A DNA stretch of 64,000 nt, from contig OZ241880.1 in the NCBI GenBank assembly GCA_965203505.1, positions 2,914,001 to 2,978,000 of the forward strand. Direction: 5' to 3'. Below, one piece after another: positions 14,297 through 23,781 of the stretch. This DNA is from Bin127 sp965203505 (GTDB lineage Bacteria > Chloroflexota > Dehalococcoidia > Lucifugimonadales > Lucifugimonadaceae). Each line of letters opens with the position of its first letter. Positions within the stretch are counted from its first letter, which is position 1. Under the pieces are notes generated by a model. The model saw nothing but the letters and a program-made list of their open reading frames with translations, was not told where the DNA came from and did no database searches. A program made the position numbers and the translations under genes.

Positions 14297-17200
14297 CTAA
14301 ACCGTATCGCCGAAATCCCAGCTACTGCTTGAACGCATGATCTTCAAATGTGTCAGCAACGGCTCAACATCCAGTCCAAGTGCTTCGATGTGTAACCGAT
14401 CCAACTCTTCAATCAGGTCAGGCGCATAGGTATGAAAGTCTATGTTGCGCCATGTACCGCCTTGTTGCTTTGCTTCAACGATGCAGTTCGGCATCACATC
14501 AAGTAATCGTTGTCCCAACTCAATTGCGTATTCCGGCTTTTTGATCCAAGCGTCCGGAACGGTGACGGACGTTAGGTCTGATAGCTTTACATGAAATCCA
14601 TCACCAAACGCGGCCCACCACGCATAAGCGACGTGCCCGTTCAGGGCAGCCATTATCAACCGAAGATCATCATCGCTTTCAACTGTGAACACTGTTTCGG
14701 TTCGCGGTGCTACCGCGCCTTCTGGGATCGTGCTGATGAAGTGGTACGCCGTTCTGGGAAATGCTAGGTTTTGACCTTGTTCGCTCGCATAACTCGATAC
14801 GCAGATACTCTGTTGCGATACGGCTTCAATCAACTCGGCGACGTTCTTCGTCGGGATGCGCGGCCATTGGGCTGTTATCTGTCGATCGTTGAATGGCGCA
14901 AGATCAGGTATTTCAGTATTCCAGCGTTGTTTCAGGCACTCAGGACGCTCCTCAGAACGCCAACTTTGAAGCCCTGAAGTTCTCATTTCACTTCCAGCGA
15001 CTCCACCCACAACCGCAGTCACGATTGTGGTTCTCTGACGGTTGTCTGGCGACCTTACTGTTGGGCTCTGGTTGAAGGTCGTATCAGGACGATTATCGTA
15101 GTGCCGCAGATCGATAGTCGCGCAACGACTCTCGAAAATCTCCCGAATCCTACGTTGCCGTTGTCCGAACGCTATCGACAACGGCACGATCATCGTCACA
15201 ACCCCACCGTCTTGCCTTGCCAACGCCAGGCCCACTTCACAGAAGAGCGTATACAAATCGTTGACGTTCGTGGTCTTGAACCCTTTTTTGTCGATTAGTC
15301 TGTTTCTCTGGTCTTGGTCTACCGACCTTGAAAGCCGTTCATAAGGCGGATTACCGATCACGATGTCGAAGCCGGCGCGTTCCGGCTCGTAGAACAACAT
15401 GCGCGGATCTGTTCGCGCCGGGATCAAATCAGTACTGAGCAGCGGATACTCGACGAAGCCCTTCAGTTCCGGACTGGTTACCGTATCGTTGCCGTTTTCC
15501 ATAAGGTACGATCTGAGCTTGCGGCGCAACTGATCATCTTTAGCGCGAATCTGCGATTTCTCTTCTTCCGAATGCGCGTCAAACCACCTCTTGCGATTCC
15601 GCGCCAGTTCGGCAAGGGAAACCGCAAATTCTGGAGCACTGTCGCCTAGAGATCCGGGACGGTCCATCTGCCAATTCGGATCCGCAATCGTCTCAAGAGT
15701 GTCGGCACAAACTATCCGCGCCTCCAGATTCGGCAATGGCTCGTGGGACGGATTGCCCTTCTCCGCCGACTCGATCGCAATGAACAAACGCAATCTCGTA
15801 ATCTGCGTCGCCAATGCGTTAATATCCTGTCCCGCGAGCTGCTTCTTGATGATTTCACGCGCCGCGTTGGCCTGGACGCCATTCAGTTTGTTCAATGCTG
15901 TCCTCAGCGCGATCAAGCAACTGAACAAGAACTCGCCCGAACCGACGGCCGGGTCGAATATCCGCAATTCGCGAATGCGGTTAGCCAGTTCCGACTTGGC
16001 AACTTCGTCCATATCCGGCAGTGATGTGTCTGGGTCTCCGAAAATGTCGAGCAATTGCCCATCGGTGATACCTGACGGCGCGTAATCTCTAACCGCTGCG
16101 GTCAGCGCATCCTTCACCATCTCGTCGGCTACATCTGCCGGTGTGTAGTACGTCCCACGAGGCTGACGCGGCGGCGGTTCCCTCCCTTCCTCCGTCGGTG
16201 TGATCAACTGCTCAAATAGGTTGCTCAGCAACTCCGGATCAAGCGTTTGCTCACTCTCGCCTGGACGGTGCTCGTCCGTAGTCCAGTGATACCGAGAGAA
16301 GATCGTAAAGAGACCGGGATTATCCTCATCGCTGTTCCAATAAAGTTCGGAAGAAACATCAAGCTCTATATCGTCACCGTTCCTTGCGAATAATGAACCA
16401 TTCAGGAACGGAGCTTGGTCGAGAATCTCGTTCAACGCCTCGATCGGGTGCTGGCTGCGTTGCTCGTCCACGACGTTGAGACGCTCGTGGAACAAGAAAC
16501 TCAGCATCTCGGCGTGATAGGCTTCGACATCGTCAAGGTAGTTCGCAGAGTACGCATACTCGAATATCTCCGGCGGGATTATCGACTCTTCCTTGAGTAT
16601 CCAAGTGAATATCACGCGGATCAGATGCTTCAACACTGCTTGCCGGTACGGCAAGTCTTGCCCCTGTTGCAGGTTCCACGTCCACTGCGAAACTTCCTGA
16701 TAGAACCGTTGGCGCAACGGTGCAACCTCAAGTGGACCCATAAGGTCATCCGCAGACACTACACCTTCCTTATATAAGACTTCGATTATCTGTCCAATGG
16801 CGGTACGCGCCGAAGGAGCCGGGAGATCCGGATCAAACGCCGCGGTCATATTCACTTTTCCGTCCGCACACACCGCGAGCCGCGCTTCCGACGCACCATC
16901 AGCCACAGTCGAATACACGAGCAACACCGACATTCCCGATCCCGCTGCACGCGCAAATATCCTCGCGCTCATCGCAGTATCGCCCCTGCCCAATCCCCAT
17001 TCCGAGTGCTTGAACTTCAGCACCCCCACTGTCAACTGATCGCTTAGCGACAGCTGCCCCTCCTGCGCGGTGCGAGGCCCTATTACGTATACATTTTCCT
17101 CCCAGTCGTTCTCCAACATGTCCTGTTGCAACGCGGTCAACGCGACCTGATCGGCGATGTCGTAACGCAACTCAATCTCATCATCGGGTATGAGGTGCCC

Positions 17201-17869
17201 TAGTATCTCGTCCGGCGACGCGCCTCTCACGATCGCTTTCAAAAGTTCGATGACGGGATCCAGCTCCGCGACCAGCACCAGCGGTTCTGGTTGTGCGTAG
17301 CAACGAGTCGCGATCTCAACGAAGGCGTCGAACTCCGCAATATCCTCTTCATCGAACGAGCCTAAAGAACGCCAAAACTGACGAGCAACGCTGGCAAAAT
17401 CATAGTCTTTGATCAACGCGACATCCAGACCCGAACGACGGTATATCCGCCAACGAAGCCCGTCAGTCAAGATTCCGATCGTCGATTGGCCACTTGCCAC
17501 ATGTTGACGCAAATACCGTTGAATCTGACGATCCGGCGAAGATGTCCGACGCCCCGGTTGCGCCTGAACGTCAAAATCGCTACCCAGCGCCTTCGCTTCC
17601 AAGATGATCGCGGCAGTGCCTAGATCAGGCTGAACTTCTCGGTCATAGCAAAGCTCGTCCGGACGGTTGCCCCGATCTCCGTCCTCTGGCCGACGATGCG
17701 CTGGCGGAAATCCCAATGCATCCAGAACGGGATTTATGAGTAACATCCGCGTCTCGGCTTCGTTGATCTCGTGACCGCGTTTCTCAACGAGGCGATAACC
17801 CTCACGCAACGCGTTGATGACACGCAACGAGTCATCCGAGATATCGACAACCGATTCCCCAGAGTCCAT
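14297..17869 (-). CDS. Type IIG-like restriction enzyme/N6-adenine methyltransferase (Eco57I-type)
   Basis: From ATG 17869 it has 1190 residues. The N-terminal domain looks like a type I HsdR-N/PD-(D/E)XK nuclease (RPDELCY...ILEAKALG near residue 90, the E-A-K end of the motif). The middle part is a gamma-class N6-adenine methyltransferase: motif I FDPAVGSGEFLF near residue 638 and catalytic motif IV IGNPPYERLS near 838. The last 300 residues probably form the target-recognition domain. One chain would therefore both cut and methylate DNA. The frame is open to 17992, overlapping purK by 44 bp, and GTG two codons upstream of 17869 is an option, so the start is uncertain. It is co-directional with purK. 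I recognise the architecture but not the recognition sequence. Confidence 0.88.
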   Translation of the reverse strand: MDSGESVVDISDDSLRVINALREGYRLVEKRGHEINEAETRMLLINPVLDALGFPPAHRRPEDGDRGNRPDELCYDREVQPDLGTAAIILEAKALGSDFDVQAQPGRRTSSPDRQIQRYLRQHVASGQSTIGILTDGLRWRIYRRSGLDVALIKDYDFASVARQFWRSLGSFDEEDIAEFDAFVEIATRCYAQPEPLVLVAELDPVIELLKAIVRGASPDEILGHLIPDDEIELRYDIADQVALTALQQDMLENDWEENVYVIGPRTAQEGQLSLSDQLTVGVLKFKHSEWGLGRGDTAMSARIFARAAGSGMSVLLVYSTVADGASEARLAVCADGKVNMTAAFDPDLPAPSARTAIGQIIEVLYKEGVVSADDLMGPLEVAPLRQRFYQEVSQWTWNLQQGQDLPYRQAVLKHLIRVIFTWILKEESIIPPEIFEYAYSANYLDDVEAYHAEMLSFLFHERLNVVDEQRSQHPIEALNEILDQAPFLNGSLFARNGDDIELDVSSELYWNSDEDNPGLFTIFSRYHWTTDEHRPGESEQTLDPELLSNLFEQLITPTEEGREPPPRQPRGTYYTPADVADEMVKDALTAAVRDYAPSGITDGQLLDIFGDPDTSLPDMDEVAKSELANRIRELRIFDPAVGSGEFLFSCLIALRTALNKLNGVQANAAREIIKKQLAGQDINALATQITRLRLFIAIESAEKGNPSHEPLPNLEARIVCADTLETIADPNWQMDRPGSLGDSAPEFAVSLAELARNRKRWFDAHSEEEKSQIRAKDDQLRRKLRSYLMENGNDTVTSPELKGFVEYPLLSTDLIPARTDPRMLFYEPERAGFDIVIGNPPYERLSRSVDQDQRNRLIDKKGFKTTNVNDLYTLFCEVGLALARQDGGVVTMIVPLSIAFGQRQRRIREIFESRCATIDLRHYDNRPDTTFNQSPTVRSPDNRQRTTIVTAVVGGVAGSEMRTSGLQSWRSEERPECLKQRWNTEIPDLAPFNDRQITAQWPRIPTKNVAELIEAVSQQSICVSSYASEQGQNLAFPRTAYHFISTIPEGAVAPRTETVFTVESDDDLRLIMAALNGHVAYAWWAAFGDGFHVKLSDLTSVTVPDAWIKKPEYAIELGQRLLDVMPNCIVEAKQQGGTWRNIDFHTYAPDLIEELDRLHIEALGLDVEPLLTHLKIMRSSSSWDFGDTV

Positions 17870-17948
17870 CAACACCGTACCGACATTCTCTTCGTCGGTC
17901 TCAGGTATCAAGATTTCGGTCGATCTTGCCAATCCACTACTCGAATTG

Positions 17949-19097
17949 CTATGGACGAACACGCCGAGCCGCATCGCGCGCGGCCCTCGCAACCTTTAAC
18001 GCTTCTTCTACAATTTCGCCACTCACGGTAATATGCCCCATCTTACGACCAAAACGGTACTCAGACTTCCCATACAGATGCAGATGCGCCCGCGGCATCG
18101 CCAATACCGCACCCCAATCCGGCGATCCGCCAGTGGCCTCCCAAACATCGCCCAGGAGGTTCACCATCACCGTCGGCGACCTCAACGAAACATCCCCCAT
18201 CGGCATGCCCGCCAAGATCCGCGCCAGCTGCTCGAACTGCGACGTCTCACATCCCTCGATCGTGTAATGCCCCGAGTTATGCGGCCGCGGCGCCAACTCG
18301 TTCACCAAAACCTCACCGTCCCGCGTCACAAACATCTCCACCGCAATCAACCCGATCACATCCAAACCCTCCGCAATCCGCATCGCCACTCCCACCGCCT
18401 CATCGTTGACCACATCCGAACACCGCGCCGGCACGATCGAAGTATCCAAAATCCCATCCACATGCACATTCTCAGAAACCGGAAACGCCCGCATCTCTCC
18501 ATTTAGATCCCTCGCACAAACCACCGAAACCTCCATCTCGAAATCAACAAATCCCTCAACAATCACCGGCGCATCCTCCGATCCACCCAATCCCTCAAAC
18601 GCCGCAACCGCCTCACCCTCATCTCGAACCACACTCTGCCCCTTACCGTCATACCCCCACCGCGTCGTCTTCATCACCACCGGAACCCCAATCTCCCGCA
18701 CCGCCGACACCACCTCTGCGCCACTTCTCGCAACCCGAAACTCCGGCACCCCGATCCCCAACTCCCGCATCGTCGACTTCTCAATCTCACGGTCCTGACA
18801 CACCCGCAACACCGACGGCGAAGGATAGACCGGCTTCAACTCCGAAATCGCCTCAATCGCCGTCGCATCCACATTCTCAAACTCATAAGTCACCACATCC
18901 GACCGCTCCGCCAACTCCCGAGCCGCAACCAAATCGTCATACTCGGCGGCAATGTGCCAATCCGTAACCTGCGAAGCCGGACAATCCACCCCCGGATCCA
19001 ACGAAACCGACCTCAAATCCAAAGCCCGTGCCCCCATAGCCAACATCCGCCCAAGCTGCCCACCACCAAAAATCCCAATCGTCAAACTAGAACTCAA
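17949..19097 (-). CDS. purK: 5-(carboxyamino)imidazole ribonucleotide synthase
   Basis: A 382-residue ATP-grasp enzyme that makes N5-CAIR from AIR, bicarbonate and ATP in purine synthesis. It opens with IGIFGGGQLGRMLAMGARALDLR, typical of PurK. VTYEFENVD near residue 71, VVMKTTRWGYDGKGQ near 138, the metal-binding LVNELAPRPHNSGHYTIEGC near 255 and TSQFEQLARILAGMP all match. It acts with PurE, which lies upstream on the same strand but is separated by 215 bp of repeat-containing DNA. Its 3' end runs close to the restriction-methylation gene. Confidence 0.96.
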   Translation of the reverse strand: MSSSLTIGIFGGGQLGRMLAMGARALDLRSVSLDPGVDCPASQVTDWHIAAEYDDLVAARELAERSDVVTYEFENVDATAIEAISELKPVYPSPSVLRVCQDREIEKSTMRELGIGVPEFRVARSGAEVVSAVREIGVPVVMKTTRWGYDGKGQSVVRDEGEAVAAFEGLGGSEDAPVIVEGFVDFEMEVSVVCARDLNGEMRAFPVSENVHVDGILDTSIVPARCSDVVNDEAVGVAMRIAEGLDVIGLIAVEMFVTRDGEVLVNELAPRPHNSGHYTIEGCETSQFEQLARILAGMPMGDVSLRSPTVMVNLLGDVWEATGGSPDWGAVLAMPRAHLHLYGKSEYRFGRKMGHITVSGEIVEEALKVARAARDAARRVRP

Positions 19098-19150
19098 AAC
19101 TCAAAATCCTTCTCTCAATCGTTGCTACCCGTTACATCGACCAACATATC

Positions 19151-19173
19151 CCCTCTCCCCCGATGGGAGAGGG
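19151..19173. repeat. Perfect 9-bp hairpin in the purE-purK gap
   Basis: CCCTCTCCC at 19151-19159 pairs with GGGAGAGGG at 19165-19173 around CCGAT, followed by CCAGGGTGAG. It lies 41 bp upstream of repeat B copy 1, and both interrupt the purE-purK operon. Confidence 0.6.
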
Positions 19174-19213
19174 CCAGGGTGAGCGTGAACGTGGCGGCCA
19201 AGGGGCCGGGTTG

Positions 19214-19256
19214 CCCCCGCTCGCGGGGGAAATGTCCGAAGGACAAAGGGGGCGCG
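19214..19256 (+). repeat. Dispersed two-hairpin repeat B, copy 1
   Basis: The element reads CCCCCGC-TC-GCGGGGG (hairpin 1), AAAT, then GTCC-GAA-GGAC (hairpin 2), then AAAGGGGGCGCG. Close copies are at 25387-25428 and 26453-26495. It sits between purE and purK. Confidence 0.8.
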
Positions 19257-19312
19257 AAGCCACTCATCATCCCAACCCCAATCCTCAAATCAAATCCCTT
19301 CAACCCCAACAC

Positions 19313-19837
19313 CTACTCCCCCAAATCCTCATCACCAACATAAGTCCCCTCCAAAACCTCAGACTCTGCAGCCTCCCGACGCCGCACCAACCGCGCAAAA
19401 ACCGCCTCATCAAACGTCCCCACGATCTGCGCCGCCAGCAGACCCGCATTCACCGCACCCGACCTGCCGATCGCCACCGTAGCCACCGGCACCCCACGCG
19501 GCATCTGCACAATCGACAGTAACGAATCCAACCCGCTCAAAGCCGAACTCTCCACCGGCACACCAATCACAGGCAAATTGGTATTCGCCGCCACCATCCC
19601 CGGCAGATGCGCCGCACCGCCAGCGCCCGCAATGATCACTTTCACACCACGCCCCTTAGCCGACTTTGCAAACTCCGACATCAAATCCGGCGTCCGATGT
19701 GCCGAAACGACTCGTACCTCATGCGCAACCCCCAACTCCCGCAAAACACCCACCGCATGACGCATCGTCGGTAAATCCGACCGACTACCCATAATCACCG
19801 AAACCAAAGGCCCGCTAGCGTTACCACTCATACCCAA
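19313..19837 (-). CDS. purE: N5-carboxyaminoimidazole ribonucleotide mutase
   Basis: A 174-residue class I PurE that isomerises N5-CAIR to CAIR in purine synthesis. VSVIMGSRSDLPTM near residue 13, VVSAHRTPD near 44 and AGAGGAAHLPGMVAA near 71 form the conserved substrate site. PVIGVPVESSALSGLDSLLSIVQMP near 93 is the standard second motif. It is the first gene of a leftward purE-purK unit. The ATG at 19837 gives the family length. The opposite-strand nuclease gene begins 99 bp away, so the gap must hold two divergent promoters. Confidence 0.96.
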   Translation of the reverse strand: MGMSGNASGPLVSVIMGSRSDLPTMRHAVGVLRELGVAHEVRVVSAHRTPDLMSEFAKSAKGRGVKVIIAGAGGAAHLPGMVAANTNLPVIGVPVESSALSGLDSLLSIVQMPRGVPVATVAIGRSGAVNAGLLAAQIVGTFDEAVFARLVRRREAAESEVLEGTYVGDEDLGE

Positions 19838-19936
19838 AAATCCTAACCCAACCTGACGCTTTCACGATCATAAAATTAACGGTTTGGTGGGTTCATACGA
19901 TCACCACCGCCGAGCGAAACAACAGGAACCAGAACA

Positions 19937-21832
19937 TTGGGCATCGAAGCACTCACCACCAAAGACGACGGTACCCAGGTCCAAATCCCCAAATCATCCG
20001 GAGATTGGCAATCCTGGATCAGCGCCGGACGCACTAGAAACTGGTTGCTCGAGGATCCGCTCATTGATTGGCTACAAGAATACGGCGATGAACGAGACTA
20101 CATTCCACAATATGAGTTGTCTGACTACAACCGGGATTTGGATTTCTCGGAGTTTATCTTCCAAAAAGGTCGTGAATTCGAGAAAGGAATTCTCCGCTTA
20201 TTCCAACAACAATATGAAGTGTTAACCATCGCCGAACATCCCTACCAAATCAGGGATTTGAGTAAGGCCAAAGAAACTTTCGAAACCATGCGAACCGGCG
20301 CCCCCGTCATATACCAAGCAGTTCTCTGGGACGCCGAAAACCTGAACTACGGGGCACCAGACTTTCTTATCCGCAGCGACATCCTTCAAAATCTCTTTCC
20401 AAACAATGAGATCGTACAAGGCTCTGCACCCGATCTCGGGTTCCCTAACTGGCACTACGTAGTCGTCGACACCAAATTCACAACCTTGGGTTTCAACGCC
20501 GATGCTACTCAACTTGACAACAGCCCCGGTCAAAAGACATATAAAGCTCTCCTTTACATCTACAACAGGATGTTGGGTCGGCTCCAGGGTCGCCAAGCTA
20601 TCGAATCCTACCTTATCGGGCGCGGTTGGGAACATGAGTCCAAAGGAGTCAAGTATCGTTGCCCGAACGCAATGGACAGATTGGGCCCAGTGCCACAGAA
20701 CGGCACGTTGACTCGAGGGGGCCCCATCGCCGAGGAAGTCGAAAACTCCCTAAAGTGGATCCGCCGTGTCAGAACCGAAGGTAGAGATTGGGACGTATTG
20801 CCTGTCCCATCAGTATCCCAACTTTATCCCAACATGAACAACCAAGATGAGACTGACCATTATACCCAACCGGAGTTGGAATCAGACATTGAAGAAGAAG
20901 TCTCTTATCGCAAGTCGATATCGGTTAAACATTGGTTAGCAAACGAACTCAACGAGTTGACAGAACTCTATAACGTGGGAGTCAAGAACCGCCAAACAGC
21001 CCACGACGCTGGGATTTTCCGATGGAACGACGTCGGCATATCTGCAGGAGATTTAGGTGTTAGAGGATCCAAGGTGGCGCCTAGGCTCAACCAAATCCTA
21101 GCAGTCAACGTCAACGACGGTCCTAAAATACGCCCCAGCCTGATCTCAGAGCAAAGAAAAGTTTGGCACGCAACTCCCAATCTGGAGTTCTACGTTGATT
21201 TCGAATACTGCACTGACCTCAACGACGACTTCCGTTTACTGCCCAGAAAAGGCGGTCAACCCCTTATCTTTATGATCGGGTGCGGCCACTTGGAAAATGG
21301 GGACTGGGAGTTCAGATCTTTTGTCGTTAACACATTGTCGGAAGCTGAAGAATTGAGAGTAATCCGGAAATGGGTTCAACACATGTCTACTGTTCGTGAC
21401 CGACTTGACCCTGACAATCCTCAGCCTCGCGTAATTCACTGGTCTCGCGCTGAGATCAACGCCTTGGAAAACAACCACAACTCCGCAAGAGCTCGGCACG
21501 GCACAAATGCAGATTGGTCACAACTAAAATGGTTCGACTTTCTCACCGAAGTGGTAGAGCAAGAGCCCGTGGTCGTCCGCGGCGCCCTTAAGTTCGGGCT
21601 TAAACCCGTCGCCAACGCCATGAGCTCCCACGGGCTAATCCAAACACACTGGGCCGACTCCCAGATCGACGGGCTCGGTGCAATGGTCGGGGCGTGGCGA
21701 TGCGCCGAACAAGCCCAGGAGCGAAGTATCCCCCTAATCCAACTACCACTCATGCAAGAAATCGCCGAATACAACGAAATCGATTGCAAGGTCATGATGG
21801 AAATCATCCGATATCTCCGCACAAACCACTAA
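19937..21832 (+). CDS. Putative RecB-like nuclease fused to an RNase H-like domain
   Basis: A 631-residue protein from a TTG at 19937 with AGGA nine bases upstream. The N-terminal half has PD-(D/E)XK features: EFEKGILRLFQ near residue 85, APDFLIRSD near 146, VVVDTK near 176 (D-x-K in place of E-x-K) and QKTYKALLYIYNRML near 198, like the Q-x(3)-Y motif of RecB/Cas4 nucleases. The C-terminal part has an RNase H-like fold: YVDFEY near 418, VIHWSRAEINALE, LKWFDFL and YNEIDCKVMMEIIRYL at the end. This pairing resembles TM0106-type RecB-like nucleases. I infer a DNA-processing or defence exonuclease. It lies between purE and a restriction-modification locus; no partner helicase is visible. AT content appears higher than in the flanking genes. 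Confidence 0.75.
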   Translation: MGIEALTTKDDGTQVQIPKSSGDWQSWISAGRTRNWLLEDPLIDWLQEYGDERDYIPQYELSDYNRDLDFSEFIFQKGREFEKGILRLFQQQYEVLTIAEHPYQIRDLSKAKETFETMRTGAPVIYQAVLWDAENLNYGAPDFLIRSDILQNLFPNNEIVQGSAPDLGFPNWHYVVVDTKFTTLGFNADATQLDNSPGQKTYKALLYIYNRMLGRLQGRQAIESYLIGRGWEHESKGVKYRCPNAMDRLGPVPQNGTLTRGGPIAEEVENSLKWIRRVRTEGRDWDVLPVPSVSQLYPNMNNQDETDHYTQPELESDIEEEVSYRKSISVKHWLANELNELTELYNVGVKNRQTAHDAGIFRWNDVGISAGDLGVRGSKVAPRLNQILAVNVNDGPKIRPSLISEQRKVWHATPNLEFYVDFEYCTDLNDDFRLLPRKGGQPLIFMIGCGHLENGDWEFRSFVVNTLSEAEELRVIRKWVQHMSTVRDRLDPDNPQPRVIHWSRAEINALENNHNSARARHGTNADWSQLKWFDFLTEVVEQEPVVVRGALKFGLKPVANAMSSHGLIQTHWADSQIDGLGAMVGAWRCAEQAQERSIPLIQLPLMQEIAEYNEIDCKVMMEIIRYLRTNH

Positions 21833-22158
21833 ACTGCTAGTCCTCATACGAAGCTAGCGTGACAGAGCCACGCACGATCGTCAGCAACGAATTCGCCTCC
21901 ACCGGTACGCGACTATCTAGCGGCGCGACGAGGGTTGGCAAAATCCCAACCTCCACAACCAATCCCAGTAGATGCACCGAACCCCAGCACCCGCTAGGGA
22001 CACCTTCAAACCGCTACTATTCGCAAACTTAGCAAACTCCAAAGTCAATCGGGTGCGCGACGTACCGGATTGGTTTAACCAAATCCGTCAGGGAGTTCAA
22101 TAAGAACGCTTGAATAATCGAGTATCGAAGATTTGCACGGTAATCTCGCGTTGACCTG
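21833..22158. other. Convergent intergenic region with possible gene remnant
   Basis: This gap separates the rightward nuclease (stop 21832) from the leftward PD-(D/E)XK gene (stop 22159). No terminator or repeat is obvious. The only structure I see is a short protein-like frame on the minus strand at 21837-21977. Confidence 0.4.
21837..21977 (-). pseudogene. Possible short ORF or gene remnant, 46 aa
   Basis: A minus-strand frame from a GTG at 21977 reads VHLLGLVVEVGILP, then TLVAPLDSRVPVEANSLL, then TIVRGSVTLASYED before a TAG. It has the alternating hydrophobic pattern of real beta-rich protein and remains open about 14 codons upstream with no ATG. No ribosome-binding site is evident. I treat it as a likely 3' remnant of a lost gene or a very small gene; no family is recognised. 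Confidence 0.25.
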
Positions 22159-22749
22159 TTAAGCGATGACTCTCCCGTTAACCGGCAGAATTGGCGACGC
22201 AACCGTGTAGGGACTTGCTTCGTGATTCGCTTTCAATCGGTCCAACATGTCGTCAAATCGTGTTTGGCCTTGCTTGATCACGATACACTCATCTAGGCCG
22301 TCGCTACCCGAGTCTTCGATGTCTTTTTGCCTTCTGAACCCTTCATCGCTTAGGGTCACCAAGTAGCTTTCCGCTTGGCGATAAACTTGCTTGAGTACTA
22401 ACCCTTCCACGGCCGCTTGCTTCCACCTCTCCCTTAACGATGTTTTGCACGAAATCACGACGGGGCGTACCGGGTGATAGAGAAAAACATCAAACAACGC
22501 GTTCGGGACATGGGTTACTTCCGCTTGGAAATAAACCGGCACGATCTGATGCCGCCACAAGGCATCGAGGATCAAGCATTCGAAAACAGCACCGTTGACG
22601 TTGTTCGAAGGCTTCACGCGATTGTCAAGGTACCATTCGTATCCCGTCAAAACGAATTGGGAACCTCTCAGCCCGGCCGGAACATTTTCTGCCACCGATG
22701 AATATATGGCGGTGATGCCGAGACTAGCGGCGATGCTGTTAGCGCTCAA
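22159..22749 (-). CDS. Putative type II restriction endonuclease (PD-(D/E)XK)
   Basis: A 196-residue protein. After NGAVFECLILDALWR near residue 52 (the helix with the first acidic residue) comes LFDVFLYHP, then VVISCKTSLRERWKQA near residues 97-112. The combination D-x(n)-S-C-K followed by T-S-L-R-E-R-W-K-Q is the active-site pattern of several type II restriction enzymes. It is transcribed divergently from the DNA methyltransferase at 22921, with 171 bp between, the usual layout of a restriction-modification pair. No helix-turn-helix controller gene is seen. Target and cut site are unknown. Confidence 0.7.
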   Translation of the reverse strand: MSANSIAASLGITAIYSSVAENVPAGLRGSQFVLTGYEWYLDNRVKPSNNVNGAVFECLILDALWRHQIVPVYFQAEVTHVPNALFDVFLYHPVRPVVISCKTSLRERWKQAAVEGLVLKQVYRQAESYLVTLSDEGFRRQKDIEDSGSDGLDECIVIKQGQTRFDDMLDRLKANHEASPYTVASPILPVNGRVIA

Positions 22750-22920
22750 CTAAGGTCTCCAGCGTTTTGCCACCTGCCAATACGAACGTACATGTCGATG
22801 GTATGGTACTCGATGAAGCAGACGCCAAGCGGGTGCCTCGAGGTGTTTGGGAAAGTTCGCGATCAGAAGACATCCTAGGAAGCACGCGGGGCGTTCTGCC
22901 GATAATCGAAAATAACTAGC

Positions 22921-23772
22921 ATGACTATCATCCGCGATATCCAAATCAAACCGGCATGGGAGATCGACGTCGCATCCGTCGATCTCGAACCAAGCCCAAC
23001 CCCAACACAGATAGTCCCGACGACCGAAGAAAGGCTCATTCGCGGCGATGTCTTGAAGACGCGAGCCATTCAACGAGGTTCGGTCGATCTCATCGTCACA
23101 TCACCCCCGTACAACGTCGACATCCCGTATAACTCGCACCTAGATGGTGATGACTATGCCGCGTATATCGATTGGACCCGCAAGTGGTTAGAACGATGCT
23201 TCAGGTGGCTGAAGGACGACGGTCGAATGTGTTTGAACATCCCCTTGGACAAAAACAAAGGGGGGCAGCAGTCCGTCGGTGCCGACATCACGACCATCGC
23301 AAAAAAAATCGGCTACCAGTACCATTCAACCATTGTTTGGAATGAAGGGAACATTTCTCGAAGAACTGCATGGGGATCTTGGATGTCCGCTTCGGCACCC
23401 TTCGTCATCGCGCCCGTCGAACTAATCGTGTTGCTCTACAAGGATTCCTGGAAGAAACAGGACAAAGGTGTATCAGACATTACCCGTGATGAATTCATGG
23501 AGTGGACTAACGGAGTATGGTGCTTTAACGGCGAAAAGAAGAGCAAAATTGGCCATCCTGCACCGTTTCCCCTAGATTTGCCGACGCGTTGTATCAAGAT
23601 GTTTTCCTACGTCGGCGACACTGTTCTCGATCCGTTTGTGGGATCTGGTACTACGATGGTGGCGGCGAAAAAGCTGGGCAGGCAATCCATAGGGATAGAA
23701 ATCGATCAAGATTACTGTGCTATCGCGAGCAAACGACTCGCCGAGGTCGGTCAATCTACTTTCAAACTCTGA
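22921..23772 (+). CDS. Beta-class DNA methyltransferase (N4-cytosine or N6-adenine)
   Basis: A 283-residue methyltransferase with the beta-class motif order: catalytic motif IV TSPPYN near residue 60 precedes the AdoMet-binding motif I DPFVGSGTTMVAAKKLGR near residue 236. SPPY favours N4-cytosine but N6-adenine is possible. HPAPFPLDLPTRCIKMFS before motif I is typical of restriction-modification methylases. An HNH nuclease starts 9 bp downstream on the same strand and a PD-(D/E)XK nuclease diverges upstream. I infer the protective enzyme of a type II system. Confidence 0.92.
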   Translation: MTIIRDIQIKPAWEIDVASVDLEPSPTPTQIVPTTEERLIRGDVLKTRAIQRGSVDLIVTSPPYNVDIPYNSHLDGDDYAAYIDWTRKWLERCFRWLKDDGRMCLNIPLDKNKGGQQSVGADITTIAKKIGYQYHSTIVWNEGNISRRTAWGSWMSASAPFVIAPVELIVLLYKDSWKKQDKGVSDITRDEFMEWTNGVWCFNGEKKSKIGHPAPFPLDLPTRCIKMFSYVGDTVLDPFVGSGTTMVAAKKLGRQSIGIEIDQDYCAIASKRLAEVGQSTFKL

Positions 23773-23781
23773 ACGGCGAAG

